A DNA stretch of 64,000 nucleotides from an uncultured Alistipes sp. (GCA_900544175.1 UQUN01000004.1:1-64000); one strand, 5' to 3'; numbered from the stretch's first letter, positions 17,136-25,778 are shown. Notes: generated by a model from the letters alone, not told the origin. Numbers and translations are program-made.

Positions 17136-18695
17136 TCAGCAGTCCACTTTTTCCAGAAGCGCCACATTCTCCACATGAGTGGTGTGCGGGAACATGTCCA
17201 CCGGTCTGATCCTGACCAGCCGGTACGCTCCGCCGGAGGTGAGCATGGCGAGGTCGCGGGCCTGTGTAGCCGGATTGCAGCTTACGTACACGATCTTCCG
17301 CGCCCCGGTTCCGAGCAGCACCTCGATGACCGAAGGGTGTACCCCGGCCCTGGGCGGGTCGAGTATCACCACGTCCGGCGAGGCTCCCTGGGCGGCCACG
17401 AACTCCGGAGTGAGGATGTCCTTCATGTCCCCGGCGTAGAACCGGCAATTGTCTATCCCGTTGATCCGCGCATTGACCTTCGCGTCGGCTATGGCCTCGG
17501 GCACGTATTCCACGCCCACCACCGAAGCCACGCTCCGGGCCACGAACAGGGCTATCGTCCCGGTCCCGGTGTAGAGGTCGTAGACGTGCTCCCCGCCCTG
17601 GAAATCCGCAAATTCGCGCACTGTCGAGTAGAGCCTGTAGGCCTGCAGGGGATTGGTCTGGTAGAAGGATTTCGGCCCGATCTTGAACCGCAGCCCCTCC
17701 ATCTCCTCGTAGATGGCGTCCTCGCCCCGCGCATTCAGAATCTCCTGGTCGTTGATGGCGTCGTTCATCCTCCCGTTGTACAGATAGTTCAGCGACTTGA
17801 TCTGGGGAAAACGCTCCATCAGCACGTCGAAGAGCTTCTCCGCCTCGGCGTCGCAGTCCTCCGGGCGGAACCCGCAGCGCAGCTTCCCGAGCTTCGGCGG
17901 ACGGGCCCCGAACATGACGGTCAGCATGACCTCCCCGCGCAGGTTGGTACGGATGATGATATTGCGCAGGAATCCGGTCTGCTCCCGTATGTTGAAGAAG
18001 GGCAGCCCGTGCACGATGGCGTACTGCCGGATGAAGTTGCGTATCTCGTTGGAAGGCTCCGGCTGCAGCCAGCAGTGCCTGATATCCAGTATTTTGTCAA
18101 ATGCCTTGGAAATGTGGAATCCGAGGGCGAATCCGGCGGGATTGCCGTTGACTGACGAGTATCCTCCGCGCAGGTGCCGGGGGAATACTCCTCCCTCGAA
18201 CTCCGAGGGGTCGAGAGGGACAGGGGGATCGAACACCGTCGAGGGGTCCTCGCCGCTGAGCAGCCACCTCCGGTCGGAGAAGGTGAATTCCAGCTTGTTG
18301 CGGTATTCCGTGGTGCGCTCCGAGGGCAGGATGGGCAGTACCTCCACCTGATCCATGGGCAGATGCCCGATGCGGGAGAACTGGTCCACGACCTGTTGCT
18401 GCTTGTACTTGAGCTGCAGGTGATAAGGGAGTTCCTGCCAGGCGCAGCCCCCGCAGTCCTTGTAATGTTCGCAGAATGGCTCCACCCGGTCCGGCGAGGG
18501 CTGCTCGATTTCGACCAGCGTACCCTCGAAGTACTTCTCCCGGCGCTTGTCGATCCGCACGGCCACGACATCCCCCGGTACGGCATTGGACATGAATACC
18601 ACTTTCCCGTCAATACGGGCCACTGCCTTTCCCTCGGCACCGACGGACTCCACCGTCACGCCGCGGACTATTTCCTTTTCTTTCTTTCTGCTCAT
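17136..18695 (-). CDS. rlmD: RlmD-type 23S rRNA (uracil-C5)-methyltransferase with TRAM domain
   Basis: A 519-residue RumA/TrmA-family enzyme methylating a uridine at C5 in 23S rRNA. An N-terminal TRAM domain (GVTVESVGAEGKAVAR) precedes the Fe-S cysteines (FCEHYKDCGGCAW). The SAM-binding fold follows (YDLYTGTGTIALFVA), then ILDPPRAGVHP and the catalytic VSCNPAT. I chose the ATG at 18695 (MSRKKEKE); an upstream extension to 18758 would read through the inverted repeat and adds no family-like sequence. The start codon lies inside the stem of a 17-bp inverted repeat. The exact target base is assumed from the family; some bacteria use such enzymes on tRNA or other rRNA sites. Confidence 0.85.
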   Translation of the reverse strand: MSRKKEKEIVRGVTVESVGAEGKAVARIDGKVVFMSNAVPGDVVAVRIDKRREKYFEGTLVEIEQPSPDRVEPFCEHYKDCGGCAWQELPYHLQLKYKQQQVVDQFSRIGHLPMDQVEVLPILPSERTTEYRNKLEFTFSDRRWLLSGEDPSTVFDPPVPLDPSEFEGGVFPRHLRGGYSSVNGNPAGFALGFHISKAFDKILDIRHCWLQPEPSNEIRNFIRQYAIVHGLPFFNIREQTGFLRNIIIRTNLRGEVMLTVMFGARPPKLGKLRCGFRPEDCDAEAEKLFDVLMERFPQIKSLNYLYNGRMNDAINDQEILNARGEDAIYEEMEGLRFKIGPKSFYQTNPLQAYRLYSTVREFADFQGGEHVYDLYTGTGTIALFVARSVASVVGVEYVPEAIADAKVNARINGIDNCRFYAGDMKDILTPEFVAAQGASPDVVILDPPRAGVHPSVIEVLLGTGARKIVYVSCNPATQARDLAMLTSGGAYRLVRIRPVDMFPHTTHVENVALLEKVDC

Positions 18696-18753
18696 GGGCG
18701 CAAAAATAGGAAAAATCACATGATTTTGAACTATAATGCGCCCATGAGCAGAA
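18686..18753. repeat. Perfect 17-bp inverted repeat enclosing the rlmD start codon
   Basis: Arms are 18686-18702 (TTCTGCTCATGGGCGCA) and 18737-18753 (TGCGCCCATGAGCAGAA), separated by 34 bases. One arm contains the rlmD ATG and its second and third codons. The spacer holds a nested repeat AAAATCA-CA-TGATTTT at 18712-18727 and a -7-like element at 18701-18708. In a transcript entering from the flavin reductase gene, the hairpin would bury the rlmD start. Confidence 0.85.
18701..18708 (-). promoter_or_regulatory. Candidate -7 element directly upstream of rlmD
   Basis: Minus-strand TATTTTTG fits TAnnTTTG. It is only 5 bases from the rlmD ATG, so a transcript from it would be nearly leaderless and would lack the upstream arm of the inverted repeat. 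No good -33 TTG is seen at the right distance. Confidence 0.35.
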
Positions 18754-18772
18754 GGCACTGAAAAACTTTACG

Positions 18773-19333
18773 TTATTTGAGTATGCGACCGTCCGAGAAA
18801 GCATTTCCTACTTTCTCTCCGACTTTCAAATAAGTATTGTTGAACGGATCGAAGATGACAGGAGATACTTTTGCAGGATCTACCTTACCATTGTTGTCCA
18901 GAACTCTCTCGTCAACGCTTACGTTAACGATCTCACCGCGCAGGATACAGGTTTCAGCATTATAGTCGATAAGGCGGCATTCGAGCGCTACAGACAGTTC
19001 ATCTATAAGAGGTGCGTCCACAAATCCGGACTCTACGGCATGGAAACCGGCTTTTTCGAATTTGTCCGGGGTGGTGTTGCCGGAAACTATGCCAACGTAG
19101 TCGCAGGAGACAATATGGGCAGCATCAGCCATGCTTACCGTAAATGCCCTGCGCTTTAGAATATTCTTGACCGTCTTGTGACCGGCACTGAGACATAGAC
19201 TGATCTGTGTCTCTTCACTGATGCCGCCCCAGGCAGCGTTCATTGCATCCGGTGTCCCGTCCTCACCGTATGTGGCTATGATGAATACCGGCTGGGGATA
19301 TGTGAGAGGTTTTGCTCCAAGGTTTTTTCTCAT
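18773..19333 (-). CDS. Flavin reductase family protein (FMN-binding split barrel)
   Basis: A 186-residue protein starting MRKNLGAKPLTYPQPVFIIA at the ATG at 19333. It matches the flavin-reductase-like FMN-binding split-barrel family: an N-terminal strand pair, AWGGISEETQISLCLS, then TVKNILKRRAFTVSM. Such proteins bind FMN and reduce flavin or small substrates with NAD(P)H; the substrate is not predictable. It lies 26 bases after a secreted flavodoxin gene, suggesting a redox pair, though the flavodoxin carries a signal peptide and this protein does not. The longer open frame upstream to 19579 overlaps the flavodoxin gene and is rejected. Confidence 0.85.
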   Translation of the reverse strand: MRKNLGAKPLTYPQPVFIIATYGEDGTPDAMNAAWGGISEETQISLCLSAGHKTVKNILKRRAFTVSMADAAHIVSCDYVGIVSGNTTPDKFEKAGFHAVESGFVDAPLIDELSVALECRLIDYNAETCILRGEIVNVSVDERVLDNNGKVDPAKVSPVIFDPFNNTYLKVGEKVGNAFSDGRILK

Positions 19334-19359
19334 GATATTTCTTGATAAAATGTCAGTAT

Positions 19360-19908
19360 TCAAAGTACCTGCTTCACCCATTCTCTGACTGATGTCTCCG
19401 TAGCGTCGTTTAGAAGCCTGCCGTTCTGCCAGTTGATGGCCGGGTACTCTTTTTTCAGTTGGTTTATCGAGTTGGTTATGTTGCTGCCCCCAGATGTCGC
19501 GAACGGAACAACGGTCTTCCCGGAAAATCCGTATGTGTCCAGGAATGTATATATGACCCTGGGCGCAAGGTTCCACCATATCGGATAACCGATATAAATC
19601 ACATCGTAACTGTCAGCATCTTTGAGATCCGCTTTTATCGCAGGTCTTGACCCACTGTCATTCATTTCGATGCTGCTGCGGGATGAGCTGTTCCTCCAGT
19701 CGAGATCAGCGGATGTATATTCCTGTTCCGGAGATATCTCGTAAATTGTGCCTCCGGTAGCCTCGGCTATCATCCGGGCTGCCCTTTCAGTAGTTCCTGT
19801 GGCTGAAAAGTAGGCCACAAGTGTCTTTTGGCTTTGTGCTCCGGCGTTCATGGCTGTAATACCGGCCACTACTGCTGACGCTGTCATTATAAAAGAAATG
19901 CGTGACAT
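19360..19908 (-). CDS. Exported flavodoxin
   Basis: A 182-residue flavodoxin. A signal peptide (MSRISFIMTASAVVAGITAM, ending near AGA-Q) precedes the FMN phosphate loop AYFSATGTTERAA, the region YIGYPIWWNLAPRV, and FATSGGS. It probably acts outside the cytoplasm as a one- or two-electron carrier. The ATG at 19908 is chosen because it gives a clean signal peptide and lies about 30 bases behind a good promoter. The longer reading from 19941 would start inside the -7 region. Confidence 0.85.
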   Translation of the reverse strand: MSRISFIMTASAVVAGITAMNAGAQSQKTLVAYFSATGTTERAARMIAEATGGTIYEISPEQEYTSADLDWRNSSSRSSIEMNDSGSRPAIKADLKDADSYDVIYIGYPIWWNLAPRVIYTFLDTYGFSGKTVVPFATSGGSNITNSINQLKKEYPAINWQNGRLLNDATETSVREWVKQVL

Positions 19909-19938
19909 ATTATTATAATTAAAGTTTATTTTACAGTG

Positions 19939-19970
19939 CAAAGATAGAATGACTTCTCACGTTATTGCAA
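19939..19970 (-). promoter_or_regulatory. Promoter of the flavodoxin gene
   Basis: On the minus strand a -33 TTG (19970-19968) is followed after 21 bases by TATCTTTG (19946-19939). This matches the Bacteroidales primary sigma pattern TTTG-N19/21-TAnnTTTG well. The -7 element lies 30 bases upstream of the start codon. Confidence 0.65.
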
Positions 19971-20162
19971 CCAGAATTACTGTAAATGAGCCCATATTTA
20001 CTTACAGCCGCCGGGAATCCCTTTCTACGGCAACAGTGTTCCCGGCGCTTTGCTGCAATCCGTAAAAGTGGGTATGTTTTCAGTAATCCGTTTATTTCCA
20101 CGGAAGATGATGTGGATAATTTTGCATTGTGAAACCACGTTAGTTTTAAGTAAACAATTGTT

Positions 20163-21020
20163 ATGGAACTTATTAAAGATAAGGAATTCGGCGGTGAAAG
20201 GCCGCTTTTCGGGTCGCATGACCTGCATATCGACCATGTGACGATACTGGCCGGCGAGTCCGGCATAAAGGAATGCAGCAACATAGTGGCTACCAATTGC
20301 CGTTTCGAGGGAAACTATCCTTTCTGGCACGTTCACGGATTTACGATAAAGGACTGCCATTTTGCAGTCGGGGGCCGTTCGGCTCTGTGGTATTGCGACC
20401 ATCTCAAGATGAGCGACACGGTGATTGACGCGCCCAAGATGTTCAGGGAAATGAAATTCATGGAGATAGAGAATGTGGTGATGAACGATGCGGATGAAGT
20501 GTTCTGGCGCTGCAGTGACATTACAGTCCGCAATCTCATCCTGCATGGAGGGACATACCCGTTCATGTTCAGTCATGACATAAAAGTGGACGGTCTGAAG
20601 AGCGACAGCAAGTATGTATTCCAGTATGTAAGGAATGCGGAAGTGCGCAATGCCGTGATTACTACCAAGGATGCTTTCTGGGAAGTGGAGAACGTGACCA
20701 TATACGACTCGGAACTCAACGGAGAATATCTCGGATGGCATTCCAAAAACCTCAGGCTTGTCAACTGCCATATATCCGGCGAGCAGCCTTTGTGCTATGC
20801 CAAGGATCTCGTGCTGGAGAACTGTACGTTCGACCCTGCATGTGACCGTGCTTTCGAATACAGTACGGTAAAGGCCGACATCAAAGGCTCTGTCACCAAC
20901 ATCAAGAACCCTATGTCCGGCAGTATTGTTGCCGACGCCATCGGCTCCGTTACAATAGACAGGTTCATCAAGTCTCCTGCGGACTGTGTGATAGAAGTAA
21001 GGGGAAAAGGGAGGAACTAA
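20163..21020 (+). CDS. DUF3737 family protein (parallel beta-helix)
   Basis: A 285-residue cytoplasmic protein matching DUF3737. It starts MELIKDKEFGGERPLFGSH and consists of short repeating turns such as ECSNIVATNCRFEGNYPFWH, VFWRCSDITVRNL and LGWHSKNLRLVNCHI, which point to a right-handed beta-helix. Family members are common in anaerobes and have no proven function. The gene ends 2 bases before the MalY-like aminotransferase start, so the two are almost certainly co-transcribed. A large opposite-strand frame at the same place has no family features and is a shadow. Confidence 0.8.
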   Translation: MELIKDKEFGGERPLFGSHDLHIDHVTILAGESGIKECSNIVATNCRFEGNYPFWHVHGFTIKDCHFAVGGRSALWYCDHLKMSDTVIDAPKMFREMKFMEIENVVMNDADEVFWRCSDITVRNLILHGGTYPFMFSHDIKVDGLKSDSKYVFQYVRNAEVRNAVITTKDAFWEVENVTIYDSELNGEYLGWHSKNLRLVNCHISGEQPLCYAKDLVLENCTFDPACDRAFEYSTVKADIKGSVTNIKNPMSGSIVADAIGSVTIDRFIKSPADCVIEVRGKGRN

Positions 21021-21022
21021 GG

Positions 21023-22186
21023 ATGCGCTACAATTTCGATGAGATAATTCCCAGACGAGGTACACTTTCCTACAAATGGGACAGTGATGCTGACGCAAGG
21101 ATTCTTCCTATGTGGGTGGCCGATATGGATTTCCGGACTGCGGCTCCTGTCCTTGATGCATTGCACAGGAGATTGGAGCACGGTATATTCGGCTATACCA
21201 GGGTGCCTGATGAATATTACACAGCAGTCTGCAACTGGTTCTCCCGCCGTCACGGCTGGAATATAGACAGGAACTGGATTGTATACACATCGGGAGTGGT
21301 TCCTGCTGTTTCGGCTGTCATAAAGGCACTTACCGTACCAGGTGACAAAGTTTTGGTCCAGACTCCCGTGTACAACTGTTTCTTCTCATCAATACGCAAC
21401 AACGGATGTGAGGTGCTTTCATGTCCGCTAATATATGAGAATGACACATACCACATCGACTTTGAGGCTGTAGAGCGCAGGCTTTCAGAGGACAGAGCCA
21501 GGATATTCCTGCTGTGCAACCCTCACAATCCTGTCGGGAGAGTGTGGACCCGCGATGAGCTTACCCGTATAGGTGAGTTGTGTATGCGCCATGGTGTAAC
21601 CGTTCTTTCCGATGAGATACACGGCGAGCTTGTATTTCCTGGACACGAATACACTCCGTTCGCTTCCATATCCGATGACTTTCTAAGACATAGTGTAACC
21701 TGCACGGCTCCTACAAAAGCATTCAACATAGCCGGTCTTCAGATAGCGAATATAGTATGCTTCGACCCGGAAATAAGAGCAAGGATAGACAAGGCTATCA
21801 ATATAAACGAAGTATGTGATGTCAACCCGTTCGGAGTCGTGGCCACGGTTGCCGCATATAATGATGGCGAGGAATGGTTGCTCCAGTTACTTGACTATCT
21901 TAAGGCCAATTACGATGCAATGAAAACATACTGCATGGAGAGACTTCCTGATTTTCCTATAGTCAGGCTGGAGGGCACTTATCTTGTCTGGATGGACTGT
22001 CGTGCAGCAGGCAGGACATCAGGGAGGCTGGAAGAAGAACTGAAGGAGAAGGCAGGTCTCCGGCTCAATGCCGGCAGCATGTACGGACCTGAGGGAGAAG
22101 GATTCATGAGATGGAACATTGCCTGTCCTCGTTCAGTCATGACGGAGGGTATGGAGAGATTCAGGAAATTCGCCGTATCAGTGTGA
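21023..22186 (+). CDS. MalY/PatB-type PLP-dependent cystathionine beta-lyase/aminotransferase
   Basis: A 387-residue fold-type I PLP enzyme. Characteristic stretches are LPMWVADMDFRTAAPV, GIFGYTRVPDEYY, LCNPHNPVGRVW and SDEIHGEL. The PLP-binding lysine is in TAPTKAFNIAGLQ. MalY/PatB enzymes cleave cystathionine or related C-S bonds to pyruvate, ammonia and thiol. It is coupled to the DUF3737 gene by a 2-base gap. The end faces the thioesterase gene convergently, with 40 bases between them. Confidence 0.88.
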   Translation: MRYNFDEIIPRRGTLSYKWDSDADARILPMWVADMDFRTAAPVLDALHRRLEHGIFGYTRVPDEYYTAVCNWFSRRHGWNIDRNWIVYTSGVVPAVSAVIKALTVPGDKVLVQTPVYNCFFSSIRNNGCEVLSCPLIYENDTYHIDFEAVERRLSEDRARIFLLCNPHNPVGRVWTRDELTRIGELCMRHGVTVLSDEIHGELVFPGHEYTPFASISDDFLRHSVTCTAPTKAFNIAGLQIANIVCFDPEIRARIDKAININEVCDVNPFGVVATVAAYNDGEEWLLQLLDYLKANYDAMKTYCMERLPDFPIVRLEGTYLVWMDCRAAGRTSGRLEEELKEKAGLRLNAGSMYGPEGEGFMRWNIACPRSVMTEGMERFRKFAVSV

Positions 22187-22226
22187 ACCTGAATGATATG
22201 TGGACATTTTCCACTGTCAGGACTTC

Positions 22227-22637
22227 TCAGGCATCGACAGGCTGGAAAGGCAGCATGACTTCCTTGCGGTAGCCGGTTCCCGTAATTACAGCCACCAGTT
22301 CGCCTGCCTCATTTGTAACATCCACCTTACAGTAAGTGATCTTTCTTTTGTCCAGCACTTCCATAGCTTCTGCATAGAGATAGCCGCTGCTTTCAGAACG
22401 CAGGAAATTGATTGTAGTGCTTACGGAGAATGTGAGACGTGCATGGCTGTTGGTGGCTGCGGCGAAGGCAAGATCCGCCAGGGTGAAGACAGCACCGCCC
22501 TGACAAACTCCTCCGGCGTTCAGATGCACCGGCATTATCCTCATTCTGGCTCTTGCATATCCTTTGCCGACTTCCATCAACTCCACTCCCGCATTTTCGG
22601 CGAATTTGTCTCCCTTCAAGAATTCAAATATATCCAT
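22227..22637 (-). CDS. PaaI-type hotdog-fold thioesterase
   Basis: A 136-residue single hotdog domain. The active-site region HLNAGGVCQGGAVFTLADLAFAAA matches PaaI thioesterases, with Asn and Asp at the usual places. These hydrolyse acyl- or aryl-CoA thioesters, often as salvage enzymes; the substrate is unknown. It is the last gene of the leftward run, 8 bases after an acetyltransferase gene. Confidence 0.85.
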   Translation of the reverse strand: MDIFEFLKGDKFAENAGVELMEVGKGYARARMRIMPVHLNAGGVCQGGAVFTLADLAFAAATNSHARLTFSVSTTINFLRSESSGYLYAEAMEVLDKRKITYCKVDVTNEAGELVAVITGTGYRKEVMLPFQPVDA

Positions 22638-22645
22638 ATCATTAT

Positions 22646-23209
22646 CTACTGTTCATACTGGAAAAGCTGTTTTTCGTAAGCCATCCGCTCCCCCGCATCA
22701 TAAGAGACAGTCCCGCAGTAGGTGAAGCCGAGGCGAGAGAAGACGCACTGCATGTAGAAGTTGTCGTAGTTGGTGTCGACTTTGAAGCTGCGGATGCCGC
22801 GGGAGATGGCTAAGTCGCAGACTGCCTGCATGTAGCGGACGGCCATGCCCTGACGTTTCCATGTGTCGGCGACCGCCAGGCGGTGCAGTACCACGTAGGG
22901 CTGTCCGCTCAGCCATTTCCCGTCCCGCAGACCGTCATATGCAGGTTCTCCGTCGAAGACTACCGCCCCGTAGGCTATGATGTCCGGCTCCGGCTGCGTA
23001 CTGCTATTATCCGGCACGAGCACATATCCCCAGCCGCGCCGCACGTCGTTCTCCAATATCGGCACGGTAGGGTAGTTCTCGTCCCACTGGTGCTTGCCCT
23101 CGCGGTACATCTGAGCCTTGGCCTGCAGGATGATCTCCCAGATGGCCGGAACCTCTTCCATAGTCGCCGGCCGCAGTCTATATCCGTTATCAATGTGTAT
23201 ATCGTTCAT
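22646..23209 (-). CDS. GNAT-family N-acetyltransferase
   Basis: A 187-residue GNAT protein. It starts YRLRPATMEEVPAIWEII. The acetyl-CoA site is around VVLHRLAVADTWKRQGMA (R/Q-x-x-G-x-A type), and NYDNFYMQCVFSRLGF completes the fold. The substrate is unknown. Its start overlaps the end of a small membrane-protein gene by 20 bases. Confidence 0.85.
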   Translation of the reverse strand: MNDIHIDNGYRLRPATMEEVPAIWEIILQAKAQMYREGKHQWDENYPTVPILENDVRRGWGYVLVPDNSSTQPEPDIIAYGAVVFDGEPAYDGLRDGKWLSGQPYVVLHRLAVADTWKRQGMAVRYMQAVCDLAISRGIRSFKVDTNYDNFYMQCVFSRLGFTYCGTVSYDAGERMAYEKQLFQYEQ

Positions 23210-23393
23210 GCTTCAGGCGTATATGTCGGAATGCATAGAACCCTGCCATTATGAAGTCGATTACGGCTATGATAAAAGGTGCTGAAGTGAAAACTGCCGA
23301 TCCACGGTATCCGAGCAGGGCCCATATCAAGAGTCCGCATCCTATCACTGCGTAAATTATTGCGTTGGTTTTATCCGAATATTGCTTTGCCAT
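23190..23393 (-). CDS. Small two-helix membrane protein, unknown function
   Basis: A 67-residue protein (MAKQYSDKTN, ending KHERYTH) with two hydrophobic segments, ~11-29 and ~37-55, and charged ends. I do not recognise a family. It lies directly behind the DMT-family gene (an alternative ATG at 23399 overlaps that stop by one base) and overlaps the acetyltransferase start by 20 bases. This makes translation coupling likely and supports it as a real gene. A longer frame to 23708 runs antiphase through the DMT gene and is rejected. Confidence 0.6.
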   Translation of the reverse strand: MAKQYSDKTNAIIYAVIGCGLLIWALLGYRGSAVFTSAPFIIAVIDFIMAGFYAFRHIRLKHERYTH

Positions 23394-23398
23394 AATCA

Positions 23399-23767
23399 TT
23401 ACTTCATGAATACGAAGTACACTGCCAGGATAAGGCAGACGAAGGCGGCGATATGGTTCCAGTGGAAGGTCTGGCCCTTGAATACCAGTATCGTGAAGAG
23501 TGAGAATATGGTCAGGGAGACGACTTCCTGGATTACCTTGAGCTGGACGAGGTTGAAAGGGCCGCCGTTGTCCACGAAGCCTATGCGGTTGGCGGGGACC
23601 TGGAAGGAGTACTCGAAGAGGGCGATGCCCCACGAGAAAAGGATGACCCCGATCAGGGGCCAGTTGTCGATGAGCTTCATCTCCTGCAGCTTGAGGTGTC
23701 CGTACCATGCGAAAGTCATGAATACGTTGGACACCATCAGCAGCAGGACAGTATAGAATCCGGTCAT
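23399..23767 (-). CDS. DMT-family (DUF486) membrane protein
   Basis: A 122-residue integral membrane protein with four hydrophobic helices. MVSNVFMTFAWYGHLK near the N-terminus and LFEYSFQVPANRIG in the middle are typical of DUF486. The family is related to small multidrug/DMT transporters but has no established substrate. It lies 24 bases after the nitroreductase gene in the same direction. Confidence 0.85.
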   Translation of the reverse strand: MTGFYTVLLLMVSNVFMTFAWYGHLKLQEMKLIDNWPLIGVILFSWGIALFEYSFQVPANRIGFVDNGGPFNLVQLKVIQEVVSLTIFSLFTILVFKGQTFHWNHIAAFVCLILAVYFVFMK

Positions 23768-23791
23768 ATCGGAAACTTAATCAGTGAAAGG

Positions 23792-24433
23792 TCAGTCCAC
23801 AAACTGAATCTTCGAGGCATCGCGGTCCTTGGCCGCAGGACTCTCGGCCGGATAGCCGAATCCGATGCAGTAGAGCAGCTCATAGCCCTCGGAGAAGCCC
23901 AGGCGCTTCAGGTACTCAGCCGCTTCCGGCGAGTTCAAGAACCTGACGGGGCCGCCGAGACAGCAGGAACCGATGCCCATGGACCAGGCCGAGAGTATCA
24001 TGTTCTCTCCGAGCAGGCCGCAGTCGATGGCCGACATGTCGTATGACGGATCATGGGCGATGAACACCACTGTGGGCGCATTGCGGAACATGTTTCTGAA
24101 AGAAGGGTCTTCGGCAGCCTTGGGATTGGACTTGACGTAGAGTTCTGTAAGGCCGTTGATGAACTCGGGGGAGTCCACCACGCGGATTTCCCACGACTGG
24201 CGGTTCATGCCGTTCGGGGCGTTGATGCCGCACTCGAGTATCGTCTTCATGGTGTCGCGGCCCACGGCGGCGGGCTGATACTGACGCACGCTACGGCGGG
24301 TCATAATGGTCTCGATCACAATGTCGGATGCACTCTTGGCGGAAGTTGTGCCCTCGCTCCCGGCACCGCTCCCGCAGGAACTCAGGACAGCCGCGCACAT
24401 CAGGGCAGCGGCGGATATCTTAAAAAGTCTCAT
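23792..24433 (-). CDS. Nitroreductase-family lipoprotein
   Basis: A 213-residue protein. A lipoprotein signal peptide ends in AAVLSSC at Cys20. The nitroreductase fold follows: IMTRRSVRQYQPAAVGRDTM binds FMN, and GIGSCCLGGPVRFL and LLYCIGFGYPAE complete the core. It is therefore a membrane-anchored FMN oxidoreductase acting outside the cytoplasm, which is unusual for nitroreductases but recurrent in Bacteroidetes. The substrate is unknown. It lies 32 bases downstream of cysteate synthase. Confidence 0.85.
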   Translation of the reverse strand: MRLFKISAAALMCAAVLSSCGSGAGSEGTTSAKSASDIVIETIMTRRSVRQYQPAAVGRDTMKTILECGINAPNGMNRQSWEIRVVDSPEFINGLTELYVKSNPKAAEDPSFRNMFRNAPTVVFIAHDPSYDMSAIDCGLLGENMILSAWSMGIGSCCLGGPVRFLNSPEAAEYLKRLGFSEGYELLYCIGFGYPAESPAAKDRDASKIQFVD

Positions 24434-24465
24434 ATATTGTATTTTTTAAGTGAAATTCAGGACGA

Positions 24466-25758
24466 CTATGCAAACAGCCCTTCAATCTCCCGGATAATCT
24501 TCTCCCGGTCCTCCGAAGGGGAGATAACCAGCGAGGGCTTGAGCATGTGTACCTTGCAGTCTTTCTTGAAATGGAGCTCTCCACCGCCTGTGATATTGAG
24601 CATTATCACATCGTCACGGCCTACGGTGCCGGCATTGACGGCCTGCACTAAACCGGCCAGGGCGGCTCCTGAGGCGGAATAGATATCCACTCCTTCCAGT
24701 TCCTTGAACATGGCTGCGCAATGGCGGATTTCGGCATTCGTCACGGCATACATCTCTCCTTGGGTATCTTTCATGCAGTCGTACACGCCTCCGGCAATGG
24801 AGTATGGCGGTTTGCGGTTGGACAGTACCTTCGCATCTATCATAGCCGCTTTCTGACGCGCATCGTCGTCATCGAAAGGCAGCAGGTCTCTCTGTCCGGC
24901 CTTCCAGGCATCGTACATAGGCACGAAGGGGATGTTCTGCACCGTATGGAGCTTCATCCGGGCAGAACCGAAACGTCCGTCCTCAAGCAGTCTCAGATTG
25001 GCCTCATGGGCTGCTATGGCACCGGTTCCGCTTCCTATCGCCTGGAAATATGCATCGGGAATCCGTCCTATCTCCACAGTGGCCGAAAGTACGGTAGTAC
25101 CCATACCGTCGCGGCGGGCCACATTCTTGGCACCTCCCTCGTCGATGAACATTCCGGAGCTGCAGGCAATCTGCGAGATGGCGATGGCGTCGAAATAGTC
25201 GCTGCCGGCCGGAGCGCAGACGAGCTTCACGCAGTCCTTGATCGGTTTCTCGAACCAGAGGGCATCGATATTGTCCTCCGGTACGCAGAGCAGCAGGGGA
25301 ATGTCATTCTCCGAGCAGACCTTGGCGAAGGCCCTGGCAGTGTTGCCGGCGGAGGCCACCGTGAGAATCTGCCGGCAGTCAGCCATAAAGCGTCCGCAGA
25401 CAGAATAGGCTTCGGTCTCCTTGAACGAGCAGGTCTTCATCAGTGCCCCGCATTCCGGCCAGTAGCCGGAAAATGCAATGTAGAGGTTACCCAGGCCGAG
25501 GTGACGGGCCAGGCCCTCGCTCCTGTATGTCACGGTAGTAGCAGATTCCTGCAGCAGACGGTGAACGGGAAGCCAGTCGGCGAAGCGGTAGAATCCCCAG
25601 TCGCTGCCCTTGACATCTATCTGTTTCTTCTGATATACCGCGCGCACCAGCGACGGCTTCGGCGATTCAGGATCAGCCAGTATCCAGCCGCTGTCCTGGA
25701 ATATCCGTCCGGTAGCTACATTCATCAGTGAGTACACTGTAGGAGTAAAATTCTTCAT
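24466..25758 (-). CDS. Cysteate synthase (threonine-synthase-like PLP enzyme)
   Basis: A 430-residue fold-type II PLP enzyme of the threonine synthase family, closest by appearance to cysteate synthase, which makes L-cysteate from O-phosphoserine and sulfite. The PLP lysine is in KTCSFKETEA, the phosphate/cofactor loop in VASAGNTARAF, and the C-terminal glycine loop in NITGGGELHF. Methanogens use this enzyme for coenzyme M. Bacteroidetes such as Alistipes use cysteate for sulfonolipids. It lies 20 bases behind an Hdr-like redox cluster. A true threonine synthase is the main alternative. Confidence 0.7.
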   Translation of the reverse strand: MKNFTPTVYSLMNVATGRIFQDSGWILADPESPKPSLVRAVYQKKQIDVKGSDWGFYRFADWLPVHRLLQESATTVTYRSEGLARHLGLGNLYIAFSGYWPECGALMKTCSFKETEAYSVCGRFMADCRQILTVASAGNTARAFAKVCSENDIPLLLCVPEDNIDALWFEKPIKDCVKLVCAPAGSDYFDAIAISQIACSSGMFIDEGGAKNVARRDGMGTTVLSATVEIGRIPDAYFQAIGSGTGAIAAHEANLRLLEDGRFGSARMKLHTVQNIPFVPMYDAWKAGQRDLLPFDDDDARQKAAMIDAKVLSNRKPPYSIAGGVYDCMKDTQGEMYAVTNAEIRHCAAMFKELEGVDIYSASGAALAGLVQAVNAGTVGRDDVIMLNITGGGELHFKKDCKVHMLKPSLVISPSEDREKIIREIEGLFA

Positions 25759-25778
25759 GACGTTATGTCGTTAATTTG

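Noticed and set aside
17175..18155. Long plus-strand open frames opposite rlmD
   Set aside because: They are by-products of high G+C in rlmD; the translated sequence is His/Pro/Gly/Val-rich without motifs, while rlmD has all its motifs.
18774..19579. Longer N-terminus for the flavin reductase (start at 19579)
   Set aside because: The extra 82 residues overlap the flavodoxin gene in another frame and do not resemble the family; the ATG at 19333 gives the usual start.
20025..21098. Minus-strand 357-codon open frame opposite the DUF3737 gene
   Set aside because: The plus-strand frame has clear DUF3737 sequence and a 2-base gap to the next gene. The minus frame has no family features and no signals.
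22200..22214. Hairpin GTGGA-CATTT-TCCAC between the MalY-like and thioesterase genes as terminator
   Set aside because: The stem is only 5 bp and no T-run follows on either strand.
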